64,000 nt of DNA from Paralvinella palmiformis (Eukaryota; Annelida; Polychaeta; Terebellida; Alvinellidae). Shown in pieces: positions 58,201 to 64,000 of this stretch (position 1 is the first letter of the stretch; each line of letters starts with the position of its first letter). The stretch spans positions 348,501 through 412,500 of the forward strand of contig JAODUP010000270.1 in the NCBI GenBank assembly GCA_025642065.1, written 5' to 3'. Position numbers and translations under genes: made by a program. Under the pieces are notes generated by a model. It was given only the letters and a program-made list of their open reading frames with translations. It was not told the DNA's origin and did not search any database.

Positions 58201-60628
58201 TCAAAAATCTGGAACCACTGAACTGTTGTTTTCACCAGCCTAATCACAAATAAATCTGTGTTTTTTAACCAGTGTGATTAGGATCGGTGAAATTGGCATA
58301 TAGCTCTGTTTTAGGTAATTTATTTTCTGATGCCGAATGGGAGGTTTATGTATGGATCTACTGTTTTGAAGGATTCCAGAATTTAATTAAGTCCAGGTTC
58401 GCTGAATATCTGTTAGTCTGTGTCTCAGCTCAAGTCATATGATGATTGTTTATTTTGTGTTGCAGAAGGGCTTCTGTTGGTAGGGAGGGGTGCTTTATTA
58501 AATATACATTATTATTATTATTATTAAAACTAATCATATTTGCTATAACTTTCCATCCAAGTCTGATGTGCTGTAACAATATCGGCATTATTTCACACTG
58601 TCATTATTTACTACATGATATGTTGTCATGATGTTGAACCAATAAATCTAGTGTTGCTAATGAAGAGCACCTTCTTCTAAGATCTTCTGGCATCACTTCT
58701 GGCATCACTTCTAAGATCACTTCTGGCATCACTTCTAAGATCACTTCTGGCATCACTTCTAAGATCACTTCTGGCATCACTTCTAAGATCACTTCTGGCA
58801 TCACTTCTAAGATCACTTCTGGCATCACTTCTAAGATCACTTCTGGCATCACTTCTAAGATCACTTCTGGCATCACTTCTAAGATCACTTCTGGCATCAT
58901 CTTCTAAGATCACTTCTGACATCATCTTCTAAGATCACTTCTGGCATCATCTTCTAAGATCACTTCTGGCATCATCTTCTAAGATCACTTCTGGCATCAT
59001 CTTTCACGGCATCACTGAACGATAAAGAACTTATACCCTTTTAGCGAGTCTGTATTTAATAACAGTGCTGTATCTGCGGCCGATGATAAACAGCTGCGTT
59101 GAAGAATTTCAAAAGTTACGAGGTGCACCTCAGCACGGAGCTACAGTCGTAATGATTATAGTATTATTAAAGGTTGAGCCAGAGTTGTCAGTTGGCCAGT
59201 TTCCTACTCGTTTTCTTGTGTTCTCCGCTCTGAACGTTGTCATCGGTCAATTATCTCTATCAAAGGTAGCAGATGTTACACACCTGTTCATAGCGTCAGA
59301 GTTTCGTTGGGAACAACTTCGTGAAAGAGTCGCCGATATTTTTTTTGTTTTGTTTCGAACCGGTTGATGTTGTTCAGATTGGTGAGAAACGTTATTCATA
59401 AATATCGATTGCCAGTTATTTATTGAACAGATCCCTGACGGTAATATCTCAGATTGGTACTCTCTAATGCATCTGGTAATCTACTTTAGTGTAGACCTTC
59501 AAGTTCGGTTTTAAATCCTAGCATTACCTTAACTTTGGAATGTTTCATTCGATCGTCTCGTTTTCCTAGTTTGTTACACCTAAGCCAGTTGTCTCACTCA
59601 CTCACTCACTCACTCACTCACTCACTCACTCACTCACTCACTCACTCACCACTCACTCACTCACTCACTCACTCACTCAATCACTCACTCACGCAATGCA
59701 TTTCGGTGGAAGCATTTAGAGATCGGGATGATTAAAAGTGAATCAGTAAAATTGAAACTGTTTATAATTTTATAAAATAGTTAATAATCTGAGTTCGGAA
59801 ATATGTTACCTCAATTTCCACTTCGTTTTGACAAAGGTACAAATCATAAATATCAATTCAATCAAGTGTATCACAAAAACAGCATTTTGGGATTTTTGCC
59901 TCTTAACAGTATTTCCCATTTGCAACATTAATTCCACACAATAAAGTTACAGCAATTACAGTATGTTTTGACGTAGACTCTCCCCTGTACCATCTTTATA
60001 AACAGATCCACTTACTGTCTGACTGGAAGATGTGAAATTGTAATTTTTGTCTTTTCTTTAGTCAGATATCGTTGACATTCAGAGTCGTGTATCATTTATA
60101 GAAGAACTATATCGTTTCAGCGACAGACAGCCGACACCCCACAGTGCAGTGGTTGGAGTGTTGTGGTGCAAATGAACAAATGAGGGTTTGAATCCAACTC
60201 ACACCTGTGACTGTGGCATGTTTCATTAGGTATTTCCGCCTCTGCCATATGTCCCAGGTGCGACCTGCACTAAGACTAAACAAATAATTCACTTATCCCG
60301 TCACTCACCCACTCACTCAATTCAGTCGCAGAAGAAATAAAGACTGTAGTTGTAATAATAATAATAATAATAATAATAATAGCCCTACTAACAATTGTTA
60401 ACATGATTGTCTACGCCAGTTTTGAAGAGACAGATGGTCTGTTATTTATTGCTTCTCCGCGTAACTAATTCTAAATAAATTGAGGAGAGTTGTCTGTGTG
60501 GATGGTAAAATTCCTTGTACTGTAGTGTTATGACCAGGGTTGTATTGGAAACTCCCAACACCGTAAACATGGGGAAAGAGTGACACACTATAACTCACCA
60601 GGTCACATAAGGGCTCTCACGCACACCT

Positions 60629-60661
<33 letters not shown>

Positions 60662-61864
60662 CGCTGGGTGTTTGGCATCTTTTCAGTGTAAAGGTCAAAA
60701 GAACTTGTCCAAAGTTCGAGTTGTCTGCTGACATTTTGAAAGTGAAGCAGATTGTCCACACTCGGAGCTTTCAGTCATCCATCTCTGCTCGTTTGTACTA
60801 AACACAAAAACTGAGATTGAATTAATTCAGTCGGTTATAAATGAGTTTAATGTGATGGTGCAAATTAGGTGACCGCTCTCGCAATGAGTGTATTAATGTC
60901 ATGAACTTGTTTGTAGAATTATATTGCAATGTTATGTTTATTCCGTTATGTTGTTTAGCAAAATTAGATTTTGACTTTTGAATTTGATTTTTTTAAGTTG
61001 AGATGGTATTAGCATTGGATTTGTTAGTATTTGTTTGCTAAAGTACGGGTATTCGTCGACTTACGACCTACGCAACTTACGACATTTCGACTTTACGACA
61101 ACCGGCATTACGACTTACAGATGATTATAATATCAGTAGACAGTATAACTTACGACCGGTCAAGGTCGTAACCGATCAAGGTCGTAAGTCGACGACTACC
61201 TGGATAGAGAAATGCAGTTTGATCCGACCACAGGTAGTCGGACAACAACACCGGGATGTTGCTAATATAAACAGGATACAGGAATAAATTCTCGTGTTTA
61301 ATCCGGGAATTGAGCTTTGGGTAAAGACACAATAGCTCCTGCTCAGTGGGCTATCGATCATATTGAATAATTCATGGATGGTCCAGCGTGGTACATGCAT
61401 GATTTGGTGACGTTTCAACAATACCGATATCAGTGTATCTCTCACTGAGTGCAGACAATGTATAGTGCCTTTGAATGGCCCCTGCTAGTATGAGCATTTG
61501 ATCAAATATATAGTAGTAGTAGTAGTAGTAGTAGTAATTTTAGTAGTAGTAAGAATAGTAATAGCAGTAGTAGTAGTAGTAGTAAAGATATGTCTGTCTG
61601 TGTGTCTTTGATATTAAAACAGATTGGTGTTAGTTTAGCAACTGATTTAAGGAACGTAATAAGTAAATGACATCAGGTTTACTTTTGCGAGTGACTTTCC
61701 GGAAGATTCACAGTACATTAGTTGTACAGTCAGAATGGGCTAGTGATTGTTCCAGGTTATGGCTAAGGGTAAATGAGAATGTATATAAAACCCCGGATTC
61801 GCTCATCGGTTTTGTGAGACTGTGAATCAGGTTCATGATTAGTGTTCTAGAACAGAAAATTAAG

Positions 61865-61902
<38 letters not shown>

Positions 61903-63056
61903 AGTGGCTTAGCAATAGTATAACCCATTGATTCCCTATTGGTGATAATATATTAGTGTTCAAGGCTCGAGAACCTGGAGATAAACTCAAGAGTCAGCAA
62001 TTTACAATATTCCTGATGGTTGGTCATCAATCTTCAAGAAGGCATGTCTGCTATGCTTCTAGGGTTTAAGTGGACTGTGTGCCCAACCACAGGATCGTCA
62101 GTTACAATATATCGTGGTAACGGCCAGAAACAAAGACAGTTCAAATAGGATCATCTAAGTTATCTTTGCACCCACAATGGCTATGTGGACTTCCACGTTG
62201 TTGGATTGTGATGGCTGTGGAATGTTTCATTCACCACAAAGGGTTCCACAAGGAATGGTTTCACAGCCTCATGCCTATTTTGCTCCATTCCAAAAATGGA
62301 AATGTTGATTCCTTTGAAAGTGTTTAATGCTATTATTACATTTGTGTGTGTGTGTGTGTGTGTGTGTGTGGATGTATCGTGATATAATTTTGTATATTAT
62401 TATATATCACACAAATGTCATCAAATCGGGACTCTATGAATAACGAAGGAATGTATCAACTTATTTTCTTTGGCCATCATTATTAAAAGCGCTTCCTACC
62501 TGTGCTTGAATTATTCATAAAGTATCCGAACCTACCTGAATACCAGTGTTGGATGAATACTTTGACTTGCACTTGATAAAATCAAAAAGCGCTTGTACGT
62601 AAGTGTAATGCAATGTACGTGTACTTTACATGTCGGTTCCGATGATGTATTTTGCTTTTGTTACCAGATAGACATATTGGTAAACCGATAAAAAATATCT
62701 GACATGTACGGATAGGGCCATTTTTGTTTGACTACATAAATAATCATGAATATTAATAATATGGTAAGAACGCGTATTCATGCATGCATAGACTGTGTAT
62801 AGATACATATATGAATGCCCAGTGTTTATTGTATGTAATATGTATTACGCACACGCGCATGCACACACGCCCGCACGCACACACAATCTGCTGTGTATCA
62901 GTGCTCTTCTTTTTATGGATGTTTGGTTGTAATAGTTATATGTTTATTTTGTATTTTCAGGTATCAAGTGCCCTGTTTGTAATAGGTTCATACCCTCAGA
63001 TGATATAGAATGTCACCTCGTTATGTGCCTCACCAAGCCTAGGATTAATTACAATG
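33366..63056 (+). CDS. ZNRF2: ZNRF1/ZNRF2-type E3 ubiquitin ligase, 5' part
   Basis: Two exons (33366-33714 and 62961-63056) are in the window; the gene continues past the right edge. Exon 1 starts MGGKQS, the N-myristoylation signal of ZNRF1/2 (identical to ZNRF1 here), followed by a low-complexity Gly/Ser-rich region with RTRSLGS and [13 protein letters not shown], which resemble ZNRF2 SRSLGG and FSIPNSSSGPYGS. Exon 2 encodes the zinc finger: Cys120, Cys123, His135 and Cys139, then LTKPRINYN, closer to ZNRF2. These proteins are RING E3 ligases attached to endosomal, lysosomal and synaptic-vesicle membranes. The catalytic RING (CxICLE type) must be encoded downstream of 64000. Both exons are phase 1 compatible. 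Confidence 0.92.
35356..35512 (+). mobile_element. SINE family A, tail missing
   Basis: GTGCCTCCACGCCCTAACTG head, TGGGTTCAAACCCCAGCC B box, TGTCAGAAGGGTGTTTCATC body; it ends after CATTTAGCCTACCTT. Confidence 0.8.
35600..35845 (+). mobile_element. SINE family B interrupted by SINE A
   Basis: The left part 35600-35728 (TTTTAGGTTAGAATCTAACT, CATATGTCTCAGG) and right part 35817-35845 (GTGACTTGTGCTGGGGCTAA) form one family B copy split by a family A fragment. Confidence 0.7.
35729..35818 (+). mobile_element. SINE family A head nested in SINE B
   Basis: GGCGCCTTCATGGTTTAGTT through ATATCTGAAGGGTG, then the host element resumes. The 3' half of SINE A is missing. Confidence 0.75.
35857..36151. 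mobile_element. Inverted-repeat element, CAGACATGGGG family, 295 bp copy
   Basis: The left end CAGACATGGGGTCAGTTCC opposes the right end GAATCGACCCCATGTCTG. The interior is rich in AATTCCA/TGGAATT motifs and includes the hairpin CTACTTGGAAT..ATTCCAAGTAG at 35937-35962. Confidence 0.72.
36816..36982 (-). mobile_element. SINE family B, minus strand
   Basis: On the minus strand it reads TGGCATAGTAGTTAAGAGTT, then CGTTGTGGGTTTAAATTCGG, then the body. The plus-strand open frame 36689-37018 is a read-through of this element. Confidence 0.7.
37267..37382 (-). mobile_element. SINE family A, internally deleted, minus strand
   Basis: TTTTACGGCCACTTTTGCGC and GCTGAGCGACCCCCAAAGG join directly to GTGGTAGTTATCTGTGATCC and CCATGGAGGCGCC; the middle is deleted. 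Confidence 0.82.
37440..37595 (+). mobile_element. SINE family B, diverged
   Basis: TTGTAGCACAGTTGGTAGTG head, GGGATGTTTCATCCTTTCAG body and GAGGCTAAACAAAATGC end with a CACTCAGTCACTCA tail. Confidence 0.6.
37603..37790 (+). mobile_element. SINE family A
   Basis: AGGCGCCTCCATGGTGTAAC head, B-box-like GAGTTAAAATCTCAGC, and body to GGCAAAACATCAACCATC. It starts within ten bases of the preceding family B copy. Confidence 0.83.
38633..39080 (+). repeat. 56 bp minisatellite, exactly eight copies, each with a kappaB consensus
   Basis: 8 x 56 = 448 bases. The unit runs GCATACGCTACAGAGTCTCC, then GGTCAGGGGACTCTCCCTCG, then TGGTGCAGTCAGTGGT. Copies are identical except one base in the first (CTACT for CTACA). 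Each contains GGGACTCTCC, a match to GGGRNWYYCC, and GAGTCTCC..GGGGACTC can pair as a hairpin. All three forward frames are open, giving overlapping frames up to 161 codons; because 56 is not a multiple of three this follows from lack of stops and is not evidence of coding. Confidence 0.95.
41290..42200. repeat. Composite 19/29 bp satellite, about 35 copies
   Basis: The core is CATATCTCACTAGTTTTAA (19 bp); a longer form carries TCATCAGTTA, making 29 bp. Long and short units are interspersed. Units in the middle are near-identical, while those at both ends are diverged. Confidence 0.92.
43421..43676. mobile_element. 256 bp inverted-repeat element, ~57 bp arms
   Basis: The left arm 43421-43478 begins AGTTGCTCACCAAGAAAATG and contains TTGCTCACCAGTGAATTT; the right arm 43618-43676 is its inverted copy with about four differences. 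The interior is AT-rich. No transposase. Confidence 0.8.
43936..44192 (+). mobile_element. SINE family B with internal microsatellites
   Basis: CAGTTGGCATTATTGTAGTG head, GAGGTCAGGTTTTGAATGCC B box, then (GT)n, body, (AT)n, and ATGTCCCACACGTGATCAGC end with CACTCACTAGCTCACTCACT tail. Confidence 0.6.
45094..45254 (-). mobile_element. SINE family A, minus strand, head rearranged
   Basis: GGTGTTTTACGGCCACTTTT, GAGCGACCCCCAAAGGTAAT and AGGTTCGAATTCAGGTGGTA match; part of the A-box side is deleted before GATCACGGAGG. Confidence 0.82.
45765..46085. repeat. Degenerate ~27 bp tandem repeat
   Basis: About eleven copies of a unit like GTTAGAATATTGGGCTGTTG plus GAACAAT, with point changes and small indels throughout. 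Confidence 0.85.
47118..47462 (+). mobile_element. SINE family B with greatly expanded (CTCA)n tail
   Basis: CTGGTACAGTTGGAAGAGTG head and CAGGTTGTGGATTCTAATCC B box, degraded body, then CTCACTCACTCA repeated for about 170 bases (47291-47461). Plus-frame THSL repeats are an artefact of the tract. Confidence 0.7.
48045..48515 (+). repeat. 76 bp minisatellite with poly-G runs
   Basis: GATATGCTGGTAGGAGG recurs at 48121, 48197, 48273, 48349, 48425 and 48501, exactly 76 bases apart, with a diverged partial copy before 48121. Each full unit holds a run of about nine or ten G followed by GATATGTTAGCC. Confidence 0.92.
49030..49230 (-). mobile_element. SINE family A with (GAT)n tail, minus strand
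   Basis: (ATG)n tail, GGTGTTTTATGGCCACTTTT, GATGAAACACCCCTCAGATA, AAACTCGGGTGGTAGTGATC and CTACCAGTTAGACCACGGA at the head. Full length. Confidence 0.87.
51401..51510 (+). repeat. Interspersed repeat family D, copy 2
   Basis: GGCAGTGTCTGATAAGGCCC, TGGCACAGAGAATCGTGAAT and GAAACTTGTAATGTTTCGCC agree with the copies at 16690 and 51769. Confidence 0.7.
51769..51900 (+). repeat. Interspersed repeat family D, copy 3
   Basis: GCAGTGTGCAATAAGACAAT, TTGCACAGAGAATCTCAAAT and GAGACATGTAATGTCTCATC, then a (TC)n tract. ACATGTAATGT near the end is a small palindrome kept in all copies. Confidence 0.72.
52605..52690 (-). mobile_element. tRNA-like fragment, minus strand
   Basis: On the minus strand TGGCCCAGTAGTTGGGAG resembles an A box and ATGGGTTCGGATG a B box. 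It is too diverged to be a functional tRNA; probably a SINE head. Confidence 0.45.
55499..55680. mobile_element. 182 bp inverted-repeat element
   Basis: CAGCTACTGTAACACTGGAT at the left opposes a right end that reads CAGCAATGTAACACTGGATT on the other strand; the arms continue as GGATTCG..GTAGAC / GGATTCGG..ATAGAC. No target duplication is evident. Confidence 0.72.
56212..56374 (-). mobile_element. SINE family A, minus strand
   Basis: TGTGTACAGGTTAGGCTAAA, GAGCGACCTCCAAATGTAAT, AGGGTTTGAACCTAGGTG and CTACCAGTTAGGCCATGGAG match the family without the tail. Confidence 0.82.
57598..57770 (+). mobile_element. SINE family B
   Basis: ATACCAGTTAGAGTTCGACA head, GGTTGTTTGTTCGAATATCG B box, CTCTAGGGAGTCCGGCCATT body, and AGGGCTGAAGCTAAATAACT end. 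Confidence 0.75.
58675..59005. repeat. 24/25 bp minisatellite
   Basis: The unit CTTCTAAGATCACTTCTGGC plus ATCA is repeated about 13 times; the last five copies read ATCATCTTCT, one base longer. Minus-strand frames of MPEVILEV or DARSDLRS repeats come from this array. Confidence 0.92.
59453..59690 (+). mobile_element. SINE family B with (CTCA)n tail
   Basis: GATTGGTACTCTCTAATGCA head, CAAGTTCGGTTTTAAATCC B box, GGAATGTTTCATTCGATCGT body, then (CTCA)n from about 59595 to 59690. Confidence 0.65.
60133..60330 (+). mobile_element. SINE family B with short CTCA tail
   Basis: CACAGTGCAGTGGTTGGAGT head, GAGGGTTTGAATCCAACTC B box, GTGGCATGTTTCATTAGG, CATATGTCCCAGGTGCGACC and AAGACTAAACAAATAA, followed by CACTCACCCACTCACTCA. 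Confidence 0.8.
61046..61202. mobile_element. 157 bp inverted-repeat element of CTTACGAC type
   Basis: TCGTCGACTTACGACCT at the left and AGGTCGTAAGTCGACGA at the right are perfect inverted copies, and outer bases CGGGTAT / ATACCTG-like extend them imperfectly. The interior repeats CTTACGAC and TTTACGAC. The CAG-like end and design resemble pogo/Tigger-type non-autonomous elements. Confidence 0.72.
61510..61584. repeat. (TAG)n microsatellite
   Basis: TAG repeats with interruptions (TTTTAG, AAGAATAG, CAG). Confidence 0.9.
62961..63056 (+). CDS. ZNRF2: ZNRF exon 2 (zinc finger)
   Basis: Acceptor GTATTTTCAG and donor AATG|GTGAGT. It encodes [15 protein letters not shown] then [16 protein letters not shown], almost matching vertebrate ZNRF2 FKCPVCSKFVSSDEMDLHLV and [11 protein letters not shown]. 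It enters and leaves in phase 1. Confidence 0.95.
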
Positions 63057-64000
63057 GTGAGTAGATGTTTTGTCAGTTCGGACGCTTCGTAACCATGGAG
63101 ACATTATCATACTGGCAACAACAACAACAACAGTGTGTCACGATGAGATGCCGTTATCGCAGTAGCGGTGAGCCGTGACGTCCTCTTGTCGTAAATGTCC
63201 TTTAATGATGACATCTCATTTATAGAATGCAATGGGTCCATGACTGCCTACAATAGTGTGACAGCTTAACCCAGGGACATTAACTCATTGCGATGCCATC
63301 CTGATGGCATAATCACCGTCATGACATCATATCATATAATGACATCGTAAACACCATTTCAGTATGACATCCGGTTGGCATGCCGTTGCATGGCGTCATT
63401 TTCTCATCAGTTGTGAATCCTGACATTGCAGGCCGTCTTGTTCTTCTCAGTTGACCTCGGGTGGGATCGGTTCATATTCTTCAAGGACACATGAGAGAGC
63501 CAACTTGCATGTTTAACATACCACATGATTGCAGGTTGTCTCGTGATTACAAGTACAAGGTGTATCACCGGGTCTTGTATATTGGCTGGTTTACATGGTT
63601 CGTTAATAGAGTGGTGCTGTATTAGAATATAACAAGGACTTCTAGTTCGAATCCGTCTTCTTTCGGCAGATGTTTCTCAGGTACGCACTGGTACGCGGTT
63701 GGGCTATTCCCTAAGGGCGTTTCATCTTTCACTTCGCCCCATTACCTTTCCAGGTTACCTGAGGCCGATTTCGCCTGCCTTGTCTACGAAGATATGGCCG
63801 CAAAACAGCAATGTTTACAGTTTATATGTGGTGCCATATCCTGAGGCGTCGGTCTATCCGTGGACAATATATACTATGTTCTTCTTGGCTCATTAATCAA
63901 TTAATATCTACTACTGGTGCAGGTAGTTTGTTCGCCAGTCGATGTCACGTGACATGGTTATTCTTCACCCACTAAACAGGCGTCGTGGGATATTCTGTTG
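63057..64000 (+). other. Start of ZNRF intron 2
   Basis: A composite of a family B SINE head (about 63596-63665, B box TAGTTCGAATCCGTC) joined to the 3' half of a family A SINE (63665-63812). No RING exon appears before the window ends. Confidence 0.7.
63665..63812 (+). mobile_element. SINE family A 3' half fused to a family B head
   Basis: AGGGCGTTTCATCTTTCACT, CATTACCTTTCCAGGTTACC and GAAGATATGGCCGCAAAACA match family A after a B-type head. Confidence 0.65.

Larger units (their letters stand above)
33715..62960 (+). other. ZNRF intron 1 (29.2 kb)
   Basis: The largest intron in the window. No further conserved exon was found on either strand. It is filled with SINEs, inverted-repeat elements and tandem repeats listed separately, plus microsatellites: (GT)n at 40273-40300, 44340-44372, 46797-46814, 49960-49981, 50172-50203, 51559-51583 and 62344-62371; (AC)n at 41200-41238 and 60625-60661; (AT)n at 42518-42537, 42759-42784, 46312-46344, 53926-53948, 55210-55238 and 61866-61900; (CT)n at 53883-53920; (ATG)n at 49030-49060; (AAT)n at 60357-60381. 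Poly-G runs of 8-12 lie at 39583, 44639, 48145 onward, 51667 and 52100. Confidence 0.8.

Noticed and set aside
58604..58925. MPEVILEV and DARSDLRS repeat frames on the minus strand
   Set aside because: A 24 bp unit is divisible by three so it stays open by construction; no start context, splice sites or conservation visible.
59065..59367. 100-codon plus-strand frame after the 24 bp minisatellite
   Set aside because: No recognisable domain, no splice or promoter support, and no similarity to ZNRF; too weak to list as a gene.
4211..63812. tRNA genes at the many A box / B box pairs
   Set aside because: The heads lack a complete cloverleaf and are always followed by the same non-tRNA bodies, so they are SINEs.

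Overview
This window is animal genomic DNA. It is AT-rich and intron-dominated, and packed with tRNA-derived SINEs, small inverted-repeat elements and microsatellites. I see no bacterial or viral organisation: long ORFs are absent, and the real coding sequence is short exons bounded by GT..AG splice sites. The conserved proteins and the very abundant tRNA-like SINEs with (ATC)n or (CTCA)n tails fit a mollusc, probably a gastropod; that is an inference I could not test by search.

Three protein-coding genes were reconstructed, all on the + strand. (1) 874-14213: an RPRD1A/RPRD1B (CREPT-type) RNA polymerase II CTD-interacting regulator. Seven clear exons and one candidate 24-base microexon give a model of 350 codons. 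(2) 18086-30713: a dysbindin (DTNBP1, BLOC-1 subunit) orthologue of eight exons and 358 codons. (3) 33366 to beyond the right edge: a ZNRF1/ZNRF2-type membrane-associated E3 ubiquitin ligase. Only exon 1 (N-myristoylation start) and exon 2 (zinc finger) are here, separated by a 29.2 kb intron; the RING exons lie past base 64000. Exon phases are consistent throughout and the two complete models sum to whole numbers of codons. The genes are not known to share a pathway (transcription termination and CTD, endosome and lysosome-related organelle biogenesis, ubiquitination), so their adjacency looks like ordinary synteny.

Layout: 1-873 upstream sequence; 1025-7983 large first RPRD1 intron with a foldback element and three SINEs; 14214-18085 intergenic; 18148-30456 dysbindin introns with a likely Mutator-like foldback element, a second inverted-repeat element, SINEs, a LINE 3' end and a local tandem duplication; 30714-33097 intergenic, with two diverged copies of a ~300 bp element; 33098-33365 ZNRF promoter and 5' UTR with TATA, CRE-like, E-box and two inverted kappaB-consensus sites; 33715-62960 ZNRF intron 1, which holds most tandem repeats, including eight copies of a 56 bp unit that each carry a kappaB consensus.

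The strongest leads are: the kappaB motifs at the ZNRF promoter plus the eight-site intronic array; the microexon followed by a 46-base intron in RPRD1; several compact inverted-repeat element families (one with 9 bp target duplications); a SINE whose 3' end resembles that of a neighbouring LINE; SINE tails seeding (CTCA)n microsatellites; and a higher-order minisatellite. I found no CRISPR, defence or biosynthetic system.
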